NCBI GenBank assembly: GCA_902604835.1
Contig: CACKZW010000007.1
Location: 1-43,840 of the forward strand
Direction of reading: 5' to 3'
Length of the DNA: 43,840 nt
Origin: an uncultured Candidatus Actinomarina sp.
Lineage (GTDB): Bacteria; Actinomycetota; Acidimicrobiia; Actinomarinales; Actinomarinaceae
The notes below the pieces were generated by a model. It ran no database searches. It saw only the letters and a program-made list of their open reading frames with translations, and was not told the origin of the DNA. Position 1 is the first letter of the stretch; each line of letters opens with the position of its first letter. Both the position numbers and the translations under genes were made by a program. Shown piece by piece: positions 9,855 to 17,982 of the stretch.

Positions 9855-10316
9855 ATGTTATTTTGGCATGTAGGATTTTCGATATTTATTTTTAGATATG
9901 TATATAAAGATTATGAAGCTGACCTTCGGTACTTAGCTGGGGGAGCGTTATTACCCGACTTTGTAGATTTTCTATTTAACTTATTTGGTCTTAGAATTGC
10001 TTTTAATCAGCCAGGTCATACATTAATATTTGCTATTTCTGCAATGACATTAGTAATGATTATTACTGGACGAAAAACCGAATATAGAAAAAATTTTTTA
10101 TTAATTACGATTGGAATATTTTTACATTTATTTTTAGATTTTATGTGGCTTAACCAACATATTTTATTTTTCCCATTGCCATTTGATTCTATTGAAACCT
10201 CTTCAAGAGGCTTCTTAATTCTTCTGGTTCAGGAAATTGCTGGGTTTTCTTATTTGTATTCAAAAATTAATACTTTAGAACAAGCCGACGATTTTTTTAG
10301 AGACGGTAGAATTTAA
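9855..10316 (+). CDS. Small integral membrane protein, possible YdjM/DUF457-type metal-dependent hydrolase
   Basis: A 153-residue protein with about four hydrophobic segments. Conserved-looking polar residues sit near the membrane: His5, Asp in GGALLPDFVDFL (about 36-39), His in NQPGHTLIF (about 54) and HLFLDFMW. This His/Asp spacing recalls the LexA-regulated YdjM/DUF457 membrane hydrolases, but the match is weak. It follows RNase HI by one base and is convergent with the TauE/SafE gene, with which it shares a TTAA carrying both stop codons. Without a search I treat the family as tentative; that it is a membrane protein is clear. Confidence 0.6.
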   Translation: MLFWHVGFSIFIFRYVYKDYEADLRYLAGGALLPDFVDFLFNLFGLRIAFNQPGHTLIFAISAMTLVMIITGRKTEYRKNFLLITIGIFLHLFLDFMWLNQHILFFPLPFDSIETSSRGFLILLVQEIAGFSYLYSKINTLEQADDFFRDGRI

Positions 10317-11041
10317 TCTTTCTTTAAATATAAATTAAAACTAACAATTAAAAGAAATATTGCAAAAACTGTATTTAAAACATTCTGTGATATTAAGAAG
10401 GCGGCATTGCCACCAATTATTGAACCAATAATTCCAAATAATCCAATATACGTTCCCTGCTTAATAAGTTCAGGATTTCCCTTAAGTTTGGTAACTGCGG
10501 CTGTCATGGCTGTAGGGATAGTTGCTACTAGGGAAAAACCTTGTGCAACAATATTTTCTAAACCACCAAAAATTATTAATAGAGGAATTCTTACAATTCC
10601 TCCCCCAATTCCTAAAAGTCCTGACAAAATTCCTGTGACTATTCCAATAATTATGTAAAAGAAAGGATTTTCATTAAAAGAGCTTTCAAAATTTCCATTT
10701 AAAAACATTCGAATTGAAACAATTACAAGAAGTACTGAGAATATTTTTTCTAATGATTTTGTTTTAATCATTGCAGTTAACTTACTACCAATATAACCAC
10801 CCACTATTCCACCAACTATGAGATATAAAATATTAAATGTTAGTGTTATTCCATTAATGATATAAGTAAATCCGCTAGCTGATGCAACAAAGATGATTGC
10901 CATTGAAGAAATGCCAGTATTTACTTTAAAATTCTTGGTTGTCATGTAAGTCAAGAGTGGTACAAAGATAACACCTCCACCAACTCCTAAGAGACCAGAC
11001 AGGAGACCTCCAACTAATCCAATTGTGAATAATTTGAACAA
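10313..11041 (-). CDS. TauE/SafE-family anion permease
   Basis: A 242-residue inner-membrane protein with about eight helices arranged as two homologous halves. Each half begins with the same signature, GLLSGLLGVGGGVIFVPLL near residue 12 and GILSGLLGIGGGIVRIPLL near 137, which is diagnostic for TauE/SafE (COG0730). Members export sulfite or sulfoacetate and other organic anions; the substrate here is unknown. It starts with TTG three bases after the stop of the F420-type oxidoreductase, so the two are co-transcribed. A sulfonate-catabolism role is not supported by other genes nearby. Confidence 0.88.
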   Translation of the reverse strand: MFKLFTIGLVGGLLSGLLGVGGGVIFVPLLTYMTTKNFKVNTGISSMAIIFVASASGFTYIINGITLTFNILYLIVGGIVGGYIGSKLTAMIKTKSLEKIFSVLLVIVSIRMFLNGNFESSFNENPFFYIIIGIVTGILSGLLGIGGGIVRIPLLIIFGGLENIVAQGFSLVATIPTAMTAAVTKLKGNPELIKQGTYIGLFGIIGSIIGGNAAFLISQNVLNTVFAIFLLIVSFNLYLKKD

Positions 11042-11044
11042 TTG

Positions 11045-12025
11045 TTATTTCTTTAATTTAGGTAATAGCTCTTTGCCAAGAAGTTCTATAGTTTTAGGTT
11101 GATCTATGGAAGAAATTTGTATAGTGACAATTTCAGACTCAAAATCATCGACTAGTGGTTTATAAATATCTATAAGTTCTTCTATATCTCCAGCTCTTGA
11201 GAACTTAGACATTATTTCCTCACGTCCTAAAGAGTCTGCAGTTTCTCTCAGTACCATAGGATCTAGTTCTTGTAATCTATTTGGAGCTCTTAAACCTCTC
11301 CATGACTTCAATGATTCCCATGCATCCTCATCGTTATCTGCAAACATTGTCCATCTGTATGTATGAACTCTTAACTTAGTTTTTCCTAATTCCTCTGACT
11401 TTTGTTTTGATGGATTTATCACCTTTTCATAAGCATCTTCAGGATTTTTAACACTAATCATTAATCCATCTGCATACTCAGCTGCAAGAGTTGCAGATTT
11501 AGGGCCACCTGCTGCTAACCAAATAGGTACCTCTTTCAAAGGTGGAGTGTATAATTTTGCAGAATTTGTACTGTAGTATTCACCTTCAAAAGTTAATTTT
11601 TCACCAGATAGAAGTCTTCTTATGATGGTAAGAGCTTCTTTCATGCGATTTGCTCTTTCCTCATATTTTGGAAATTCATAACCTAAAGGCCCTTCATTGA
11701 TATTTTCACCTGTACCAACTCCTAAATGGAAAGTTGATTTAGTAAATCTATCGATAGTTGCACACGCTTGAGCTATTACTCCAGGATGAATTCTCCATAG
11801 TGGTGTTGTAACTCCAGTCCCTAGATCCATATTTTTTAACTCTCGAGCTAGTGCTCCCAAGGTTGACCATGTAAAATTTGAAGCTGAATGGTCATCAACC
11901 CAAGGATGAAAATGTTCAGAAATCGTAACCATGTCAAAGCCGGCTTTTCTTGCTAGTTGTGCATGTTCCAACAATTCTTCAGGTTGCCATTGTTCCGAAC
12001 CTAAAAAGTAGGAAAATTTAGTCAT
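11045..12025 (-). CDS. F420-dependent LLM-class oxidoreductase (glucose-6-phosphate dehydrogenase-like)
   Basis: A 326-residue TIM-barrel enzyme of the luciferase-like monooxygenase class, in the subgroup of F420-dependent glucose-6-phosphate dehydrogenases. Residues matching the Mycobacterium FGD1 active site are visible: His38 and Trp42 in SEHFHPW, and Glu107 in GVGTGENINE. LAAGGPKSATLAAEYADG is the conserved C-terminal phosphate-binding strand. Such enzymes reduce coenzyme F420 by oxidising a sugar phosphate or alcohol, so the organism probably makes F420. The exact substrate is not fixed; many paralogues of this subgroup are not true Fgd. It lies downstream of rnpB and upstream of tauE on the same strand. 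Confidence 0.85.
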   Translation of the reverse strand: MTKFSYFLGSEQWQPEELLEHAQLARKAGFDMVTISEHFHPWVDDHSASNFTWSTLGALARELKNMDLGTGVTTPLWRIHPGVIAQACATIDRFTKSTFHLGVGTGENINEGPLGYEFPKYEERANRMKEALTIIRRLLSGEKLTFEGEYYSTNSAKLYTPPLKEVPIWLAAGGPKSATLAAEYADGLMISVKNPEDAYEKVINPSKQKSEELGKTKLRVHTYRWTMFADNDEDAWESLKSWRGLRAPNRLQELDPMVLRETADSLGREEIMSKFSRAGDIEELIDIYKPLVDDFESEIVTIQISSIDQPKTIELLGKELLPKLKK

Positions 12026-12057
12026 CTAAGTAGATTAATCTTATTTATTTTTTAGGT

Positions 12058-12081
12058 GGGTGCCTCAATGAAGAGACACCC
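12058..12081. terminator. Hairpin at the 3' side of rnpB
   Basis: A 9-bp stem (arms 12058-12066 and 12073-12081, one G-U pair when read on the minus strand) encloses a 6-base loop. It lies just beyond the mature 3' end of RNase P RNA. On the minus strand, the direction of rnpB, it is not followed by a T run; the only T5 lies on the opposite strand at 12085-12089. It may be an RNA processing or pausing hairpin rather than a strong terminator, and could allow read-through into the oxidoreductase gene. Confidence 0.5.
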
Positions 12082-12089
12082 AAGTTTTT

Positions 12090-12414
12090 GAAGCTATAAG
12101 CCGGATTCTGTTTACACAAAATGTGTAAGATAATCATCCATCTTGTATATTTGTTACCAAATATATCTAGCTACCTACCCACAATTTTTAGCCGAGCAAG
12201 CTAATTGCTTTTTGGTATTGCTCCGAGAGGGGTTTACAAGCTAATTTAATCTCTTAAATCACTGGTAGTCTCTTACACTACCTTTTCACCCTTACCTACT
12301 ATGTAGGCGGTTTATTTTCTGTTGCACTTTCCGTCAATTTCTTGCCTGGGGGTTACCCAGCTCTCTGCTCTATGGAGTCCGGACTTTCCTCGATAAATCG
12401 CGATTATCCACTTC
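12090..12414 (-). ncRNA. rnpB: RNase P RNA, class A
   Basis: The catalytic RNA of RNase P, which matures tRNA 5' ends. Read on the minus strand, the conserved 5' block GAGGAAAGUCCGGACUCC, the GGGUAAC and CCCAGG segments, the GACGGAAAGUGC block, the long distal region and the 3' ACAGAAUCCGGCUUAU block are all present in the right order. The ends (GAAG near 12414 and CUUC near 12090) can pair as P1, giving about 325 nt. It lies directly after the ccmG-like gene in the same direction. The identity is certain; the ends are good to a few bases. Confidence 0.95.
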
Positions 12415-12427
12415 ACAAATTAACGAT

Positions 12428-12433
12428 AGTATA
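12428..12433 (-). promoter_or_regulatory. Possible rnpB promoter -10 element
   Basis: On the minus strand the 30-base gap between the ccmG-like stop and the RNase P RNA contains TATACT, 13 bases before the predicted 5' end of the RNA, consistent with a start near 12420. No good -35 element is visible 16-18 bases upstream. The call rests on the -10 match and its position only. Confidence 0.4.
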
Positions 12434-12444
12434 AAAATGAATTC

Positions 12445-12924
12445 TTATGGATAATTATTTATTATTTCCTCGATATTTGATAGGTTTAGAGGGCCTATGT
12501 ATTTTTTAACTATCTCCCCATTTACGACAATATGAGTTTCAGGAACGCCAAAGACTCCGGATTCGATAGCTAATTTACTACTCTCATCAACTGCATAAAT
12601 GATTTCTCCATATCCATAATTGTTAAGAAATTCAATTGAGTTTTGAATATTATCCTGAAAACTTACCATTATTACACTGTCTTTTAAATTATTTGTCTCT
12701 GCAAGTGTTATTAGGAGTTCATGTTCTTCAATGCACTCTAGACACCAAGAGGCCCAATAATTTATGATTATGAAAGAATCATCAACTTTTATAGACTCTT
12801 CATTAATTAAGGAGACTAAATCAAAATTGCTAATCCTAATATTATCTGAAGTTAAGTTATCATCAATAGTTGTACAAAATGCTAAAAATATTAATAAAAA
12901 AAGAATAGGTAATTTATTTTTCAT
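12445..12924 (-). CDS. Thioredoxin-like protein, CcmG/ResA type
   Basis: A roughly 159-residue exported thiol-disulfide protein that would reduce apocytochrome cysteines outside the membrane during heme attachment. The start at 12924 is chosen because it begins directly with a signal sequence (MKNKLPILFLL...) and only just overlaps the TPR gene; a start at 12942 adds six polar residues. Cys17 in LAFC could be a lipoprotein cysteine. The thioredoxin core is YWASWCLEC (Cys61/Cys64) with the cis-Pro segment FGVPETHIV. The usual CxPC of this family is CLEC here, which would alter the redox potential. Last protein gene of the ccm block, just ahead of rnpB. Confidence 0.82.
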   Translation of the reverse strand: MKNKLPILFLLIFLAFCTTIDDNLTSDNIRISNFDLVSLINEESIKVDDSFIIINYWASWCLECIEEHELLITLAETNNLKDSVIMVSFQDNIQNSIEFLNNYGYGEIIYAVDESSKLAIESGVFGVPETHIVVNGEIVKKYIGPLNLSNIEEIINNYP

Positions 12925-13444
12925 AATTTTCGAGTATCTCAACTATAAAATTTCTATCTTCTTTACTCAGTTTATTTGACTGAATAACAGAATTAAGAAT
13001 TTCTAAACCTTCATTTTGTTTTGCAGGATCTTGGATGTAAATAATTCCAAGATATGATTTAGCAACCAAAGATTCTGAATTTATTCTTAATGATTCATTT
13101 AAATATGTCGTTGCGACGTCCAAATTATTTGATTCATAAACCATCCAGCCAATTTGAGCTAATGCAAAACTCTTTAATTCATTATCAGCACTATTTTCAG
13201 CGATATACATGTAATGGGGTAGGGCCTGTGAGTAATCTAAATCATCAAAATATCTGTTGGCTAAAGCCATTCTCATAGGGTGAATATCGGGATTTTGATC
13301 TATAACTGATTCCATTTCTTCATTTGTAACATTTGCTAAGTTAGTATTGAATTCATCATTAATTTCTGAATTATTTTGAAGATTTATGAATAGTACAGCA
13401 GCAAATATTAAAAAAGAAAATGAAGAGATAATCCACTTAGTCAT
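12914..13444 (-). CDS. Membrane-anchored TPR protein, CcmI/CycH-like
   Basis: A 176-residue protein with one N-terminal membrane helix (about residues 4-22) and a soluble region with about three tetratricopeptide repeats (about 55-160; signatures ALANRYFDDLDYSQAL, AQIGWMVYESNNLDVA and AKSYLGIIYI). In System I cytochrome c maturation the CcmI/CycH protein uses TPRs to hold apocytochrome c for the CcmF-CcmH lyase. Its place between ccmH and the ccmG-like gene, with 8- and 11-base overlaps, fits that role. Sequence alone shows only TPRs and a membrane anchor, so the CcmI call is contextual. Confidence 0.72.
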   Translation of the reverse strand: MTKWIISSFSFLIFAAVLFINLQNNSEINDEFNTNLANVTNEEMESVIDQNPDIHPMRMALANRYFDDLDYSQALPHYMYIAENSADNELKSFALAQIGWMVYESNNLDVATTYLNESLRINSESLVAKSYLGIIYIQDPAKQNEGLEILNSVIQSNKLSKEDRNFIVEILENYEK

Positions 13445-13793
13445 TACTTACCTTTTTATAAAAAATATAAGCAAAAAGTGCACCAAAAAATATTGGAATT
13501 AATAATAAAAAAGGGTTTGTATCTTGTGGATTAGTATTTATTCTTTCACCAAACCGAAGAGTCCAATAGCTCATGATTTGTTCATCACTAAGACCATTAG
13601 CTATTTGTTCCTTTAAAACACCCCTCATATCATCTGCATACTCAGAAGGAGAATCAAAAAGGGTCTCACCTTGACATACAGGGCATAATAAACTCTTGCT
13701 CAACTTTTCGTATCGTGAATCATTATCCTCGTAAACAATAGAAGGAAGTCCTAAAAGAAACAGTAATAAAAATAGAGAAACGTATTTTTTCAT
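13437..13793 (-). CDS. ccmH: Cytochrome c maturation protein CcmH (CycL)
   Basis: A 118-residue protein with a signal/anchor helix (2-20), a short three-helix domain with the redox motif LLCPVCQGETL (Cys37 and Cys40), then a C-terminal membrane helix (about 92-113). This is the standard CcmH N-domain layout; the family reduces apocytochrome CxxCH cysteines together with CcmG and forms the heme lyase with CcmF. The TPR domain that E. coli fuses to CcmH is the separate downstream gene here. The start overlaps ccmF by 4 bases (ATGA). Confidence 0.9.
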   Translation of the reverse strand: MKKYVSLFLLLFLLGLPSIVYEDNDSRYEKLSKSLLCPVCQGETLFDSPSEYADDMRGVLKEQIANGLSDEQIMSYWTLRFGERINTNPQDTNPFLLLIPIFFGALFAYIFYKKVSND

Positions 13794-15673
13794 TTTCTAA
13801 TCCTCGTAAGAAACGATGCTGAGCTGATACCTAAACCAAGCCATAATATGAATATGCCATAATTTTCTCTAAATATTAGTTTATATTTATCTTCATCTAT
13901 CACTTTGATGGTTACGTATGTGTCGCTCTCTATACTTCTAAATACTGCAGGTGAACTTATTGCTTGCTGTGATGAATTTTTAAAAATATTTAATGAAGCA
14001 TATTTTTCTTTATTATTAAATTTTATAGGAAGATTTATTACATTTTTTTCACTTTTTATCTCTTCAAAAGGGGAGAGAATTAAAAATTCTTTATCACCAA
14101 AATTAACTTCATCCCCAGCAGATATGATTAGTTCATTTGAATAACTTTGAGTAACATTCATTATTAATCCAACAGCAAAAATTCCAACACCTAGATGAGA
14201 AATTTGTCCAGTCCAATATTTGCCTTGTAGTTTAGTTTTTTTAAATCTTCTTAATATATTTTTAGAGATAACAATTATTAACAAAATTGACCCAAATATT
14301 GTGATTATAAATTTGTAAGAAGCATTGAAATAAACCGTAAAAATTATTGAGAGAATAAGAGATAAATTAATCTGATTTTGATTTTCGCTTAACCAATCTT
14401 TTAAATTCAAATTTACTTTTGATACTTTTGTAGAAAATACCATTAAGTAAATAAGAATCAAAAGTAATGGCCCAACTAATATATCGTAAAATGATCTTCC
14501 CATGGTTAGTTGTTTACTAAAAAAAGATTCATAAAAAATTGGGTATGTAGTCCCAATCAAGACTATTAATGCTGATGCAGATAAAACAATATTATTTGCG
14601 ACAAAGAAACCAGATCTTCCAAAAAGATGTTCTACCTTTTTTGAGCTTTTAAAATAATTGACATTTTTTATGCCAATATAAACAAACAAACCTGTAAACA
14701 TTACTAATCCAATAAGTAAATATGTGCCTATGTTTCCGTTTGAAAATGCATGTACTGAGATTAATACACCTGATCTGGTAATAAATGTTCCAAAAATTAC
14801 TGATAGAAACATAAGGCATGAAAGTACATAATTCCAGTTGATAAGTGTTTGTTCTTTGATTTGTGTTTTAGAAGAGTGCAAAAAAGCAGTTGCTAATAAC
14901 CATGGAATAAAAGAGACATTTTCTACTGGATCCCACGCCCAGTACCCACCCCATCCGAGAACTTCATAAGACCACGCAGCTCCTAATGTAATACCTGCTG
15001 TTAAAAAGAGCCAGGGAAAATAAGTAGCTTTTTCAGCGACTTTAATCCAGTTTTCATCTTTATAATTATTAAATAACTCACTTGTTGAAATCACAAATGG
15101 AAGCACTAAACCAATATAACCAAGATAAAGTATTGGAGGATGAATTGCCATTAAAGGATGATTTTGAAGAAGAGGATTTGGCCCCCTTCCAGTATCTGAT
15201 ATCACTAAATCTTGAAATGGTAATAAGGTGAAATCTTGACACCCTATTGATGCCAATTGAACACATCCAGCAAAAGGTGATGAACTAAAAATTGTAAAAC
15301 CATTAAAAAATAAAATAATTAATGCAAAGATTTTTATATCGTAAATTTCAGTAGTTGATTTATAAAATTTAATATATAAATAGAAATAAATACTTAATAC
15401 AAAATTCCACAACAGAATAGAGCCATCTAAAGAACCCCACAGTGAAGCAAATTTATATATTGGAGGAGTTGTAGCTGCAGAGTGATTTGCAATATAAAAG
15501 ATCGAAAAATCATCTAAAAATAGTCCTATCTCAAGTAAGCAAAACAACATGAAGTGTATTAATAAATTTATTCTTACATGAGACTGAAAAATTTTTTTAT
15601 TATTGGAAAAAAATAAAATAATTAAATTTAAAGATCCTACCCAAGTTAGTAAAATACCAATCGATGATATCAT
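13790..15673 (-). CDS. ccmF: Heme lyase subunit CcmF
   Basis: A 627-residue polytopic membrane protein that ligates heme, delivered by CcmE, to apocytochrome c. The heme-binding WWD-type segment is clear: GWGGYWAWDPVENVSF, near residue 240. Conserved flanking regions include NHPLMAIHPPILYLGY (His ligands), TRSGVLISVHAF, and the final membrane helix after a soluble external domain (about 500-600). The length is near that of E. coli CcmF. ATG overlaps ccmE by 4 bases. No frameshift or lost core motif is visible. Confidence 0.95.
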   Translation of the reverse strand: MISSIGILLTWVGSLNLIILFFSNNKKIFQSHVRINLLIHFMLFCLLEIGLFLDDFSIFYIANHSAATTPPIYKFASLWGSLDGSILLWNFVLSIYFYLYIKFYKSTTEIYDIKIFALIILFFNGFTIFSSSPFAGCVQLASIGCQDFTLLPFQDLVISDTGRGPNPLLQNHPLMAIHPPILYLGYIGLVLPFVISTSELFNNYKDENWIKVAEKATYFPWLFLTAGITLGAAWSYEVLGWGGYWAWDPVENVSFIPWLLATAFLHSSKTQIKEQTLINWNYVLSCLMFLSVIFGTFITRSGVLISVHAFSNGNIGTYLLIGLVMFTGLFVYIGIKNVNYFKSSKKVEHLFGRSGFFVANNIVLSASALIVLIGTTYPIFYESFFSKQLTMGRSFYDILVGPLLLILIYLMVFSTKVSKVNLNLKDWLSENQNQINLSLILSIIFTVYFNASYKFIITIFGSILLIIVISKNILRRFKKTKLQGKYWTGQISHLGVGIFAVGLIMNVTQSYSNELIISAGDEVNFGDKEFLILSPFEEIKSEKNVINLPIKFNNKEKYASLNIFKNSSQQAISSPAVFRSIESDTYVTIKVIDEDKYKLIFRENYGIFILWLGLGISSASFLTRIRK

Positions 15674-16074
15674 TCTGAATAATTTTCTACGTCATACACT
15701 TCTCCATCCTCAGATATATACTCATTGTCATGTTTCACAAGCATGTCGTCGGAGTAAAAGATATCATCACTAAAATAACCATCTAGTATCACACCCATCT
15801 CATCTTGAAATAGTTCAGGGATGAATCCATCAAAACTAATTTTCATAGTCACATTTCCATCGGTAATTAAAAATTCTGTTGCACCAAGTTCACCTTTTTT
15901 TACAGAATCAGATACAACAAATCCACCAAGCTTAATTCTTTGATCAGATGTAGATGATAAATAGTTAGCTTCTGTTGTCGTGTAGTAGTAGATAGTGTTG
16001 CTTGAAGCAATTCTAATACTTGCAAATATAATTATAAAAATCCCAACAAAGATGAGAAATAAATTTTTTTTCAC
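15670..16074 (-). CDS. ccmE: Heme chaperone CcmE
   Basis: A 134-residue protein with one N-terminal membrane anchor (about residues 5-22) and an OB-fold external domain. It carries heme covalently from CcmC to CcmF. The heme-binding motif is the classical HxxxY form: LVKHDNEY, with His115 and Tyr119, not the Cys variant seen in some bacteria and archaea. RIKLGGFVV and FDGFIPELF are further family marks. It starts 7 bases after ccmC, so there is no room for ccmD between them. Confidence 0.93.
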   Translation of the reverse strand: MKKNLFLIFVGIFIIIFASIRIASSNTIYYYTTTEANYLSSTSDQRIKLGGFVVSDSVKKGELGATEFLITDGNVTMKISFDGFIPELFQDEMGVILDGYFSDDIFYSDDMLVKHDNEYISEDGEVYDVENYSE

Positions 16075-16081
16075 TTTTTAT

Positions 16082-16750
16082 CTAGATTTTAGCCCTTGAT
16101 TTTGGATTTAGATAATCATCCCATATTTGATCAGAATTCATTCTAAATTTCTTAGCAAGGAATACATGCACGAGTGTTACAAGCAAAACGCTTATTAGAA
16201 GTGTAGTTAGTATGTCTGGAGACATTGGAGCATCACCAGTAGAAACTGTTTCCTGACTTAAAATAGAAGCTTGTTGATGAACTGATCTCCACCATATAAC
16301 ACTAAAATGTAATATTGGTATTTGAATAACACCAAATATCCCAATAAAAGATGAATTTTTTGCTGTCTTGGATAAATCATCACTGAATCTTCTAGAAGCT
16401 AAATATCCAAGATAAACTAGCAACAATATTGCGGTTAAGTTAAGTCTCGCGTCACCCCAAACCCACCATGTTCCCCATGTAAACTTTCCCCATACAGATC
16501 CAGCAATAAGTGTTGAAGCAGTGAATAATACACCTGATTTTGCATTTGCTTCAGCTCTTGAATCATACTTTGGGTTTTTTTTAATTAAATATAACAATGA
16601 ATATATAAATGTCAGTGTGTATGCAAGATAAGCTATCCAAACAGTTGGCACATGAACATAAAGGAGTTTAGAAGAGGGCCCTTGAACTGTATCATATGGT
16701 CCAAAAGCACTTACTAATATCCAAACCGCAAGCGGTCCATATAACATCAT
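16082..16750 (-). CDS. ccmC: Heme-handling protein CcmC
   Basis: A 222-residue, six-helix membrane protein that loads heme onto CcmE. The tryptophan-rich heme motif WGKFTWGTWWVWGDARLN is present about residue 85; His residues in LYVHVPTVW and FSVIWWRSVHQ are the expected axial ligands on either side. The start is one base after the ccmB stop. The N-terminus (MMLYGPLAVW) goes straight into the first helix, with no long cytoplasmic leader. Firm family call. Confidence 0.93.
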   Translation of the reverse strand: MMLYGPLAVWILVSAFGPYDTVQGPSSKLLYVHVPTVWIAYLAYTLTFIYSLLYLIKKNPKYDSRAEANAKSGVLFTASTLIAGSVWGKFTWGTWWVWGDARLNLTAILLLVYLGYLASRRFSDDLSKTAKNSSFIGIFGVIQIPILHFSVIWWRSVHQQASILSQETVSTGDAPMSPDILTTLLISVLLVTLVHVFLAKKFRMNSDQIWDDYLNPKSRAKI

Positions 16751-17389
16751 TTAATTTGTCCTTTCAAGGTAAAAATTTGCAATAGCAAAAATTAAAACTG
16801 TAATTCCTAAATACATTAATAAGTAAATATTAGCTATATCCTGTCCTAAACCTAACCACAGTGGACCTATAAAGAATGATAAAGCTAGGTACATTGGAGT
16901 AATGAGAATGAATTGAACAAATCTGTTATTAAAGCTGGTAAATATCTGAAAAATTATATTTATCATGCTTGCATTAATAGCAAAAAATATAATTGAAAAT
17001 AAAAAGTAAACAATCGATACATTAACACTCGAGTTGGTAAATGCAGAATACAAAATATTTAAAATAATAATTTGAGGAAGAAAAATTATAAATTCTGAAA
17101 CAACTTTACTATTAAAAAACTCTATTTTTTTGTAATTTCCAAAATTTAACTCTCTAATTAATCGTTCGAGAATAATTGGCTTTCTAATTGCAAAAAGAGT
17201 TGAAAATATTATCAGAAATAATAAATGAGATACAATAAATAAATCTTCATCAACTGCAAATCTATTTTCAATCAAAATTGGAAAAATAATTATCAGAACG
17301 GTCATAGTTGGAGTAATTAGAAAAAGTGAAGAACTATTTTTAAGTTCAACTAATAATTCTTTCTTTATTATGTGCTTATTCATTTTCAT
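16751..17389 (-). CDS. ccmB: Heme exporter permease CcmB
   Basis: A 212-residue membrane protein with about six helices. It is the membrane partner of CcmA in the CcmABC(D) ABC complex that drives release of holo-CcmE. The N-terminal cytoplasmic helix KKELLVELK and a long hydrophobic run typical of CcmB are visible, but there is no short diagnostic motif; the call rests on topology, length and the position between ccmA and ccmC. The start (17389 or the second Met six bases on) overlaps ccmA by 14 bases. Confidence 0.82.
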   Translation of the reverse strand: MKMNKHIIKKELLVELKNSSSLFLITPTMTVLIIIFPILIENRFAVDEDLFIVSHLLFLIIFSTLFAIRKPIILERLIRELNFGNYKKIEFFNSKVVSEFIIFLPQIIILNILYSAFTNSSVNVSIVYFLFSIIFFAINASMINIIFQIFTSFNNRFVQFILITPMYLALSFFIGPLWLGLGQDIANIYLLMYLGITVLIFAIANFYLERTN

Positions 17390-17978
17390 TTAAATCTATT
17401 ACCTCAAAATTGATACCTTGAAAATCAATTAATTCTTGAGTTGATAGAATGTTAGATTTTTGATTTTTGGTACGTTTATCAATTAAATTTTTTAATAAAT
17501 TAATACCTTCAGAATCTAGAAAATTTAATGGTTCATCAATACATAAAACGGTCGGTTCTTTTATTTCAATAATTGATAATTCCGCCCTTCTGATCATTCC
17601 ACTTGAAAAGTTTTTTACTTTTTCATCCAAGTATATTTCAGGTAAATAATTTTTTGAGATGGCTATTTTTTCATCTATTGATAATTCAGACTTTGTTGTG
17701 AAATATTTAATATTTTCCAAATATGTTAATTCCATTATTAATGTTGCATATGGTGAAATTTGGTCGATGTTACTTTTTGTTCTTATTACCTCTGAATTAA
17801 AATCTGTACCATCAAAATTTGACGATATGAAATTAATTAATGTAGATTTGCCGGCACCGTTTCTTCCTATTATCTGGTAGTTATTTTCTTGACTTAATTC
17901 AAGATTCAGTTTGCTAAGAACTACTTGATTCGAATAACCTAGAGTTAAATTTGTTGATTTAAAAAATATTTCTGACAC
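17376..17978 (-). CDS. ccmA: ABC ATP-binding protein CcmA
   Basis: ATPase subunit of the CcmAB complex. Walker A is GRNGAGKST, the signature is NFSSGMIRRAEL and Walker B is TVLCIDEPLNFLD. I prefer the GTG at 17978, which gives a 200-residue protein starting MSEIFFKST and lies five bases after the exonuclease stop; a farther ATG at 18017 would overlap that gene by 35 bases and add residues that do not look like a CcmA N-terminus. The length matches other CcmA proteins (about 200). Confidence 0.88.
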   Translation of the reverse strand: MSEIFFKSTNLTLGYSNQVVLSKLNLELSQENNYQIIGRNGAGKSTLINFISSNFDGTDFNSEVIRTKSNIDQISPYATLIMELTYLENIKYFTTKSELSIDEKIAISKNYLPEIYLDEKVKNFSSGMIRRAELSIIEIKEPTVLCIDEPLNFLDSEGINLLKNLIDKRTKNQKSNILSTQELIDFQGINFEVIDLNENE

Positions 17979-17982
17979 AACT

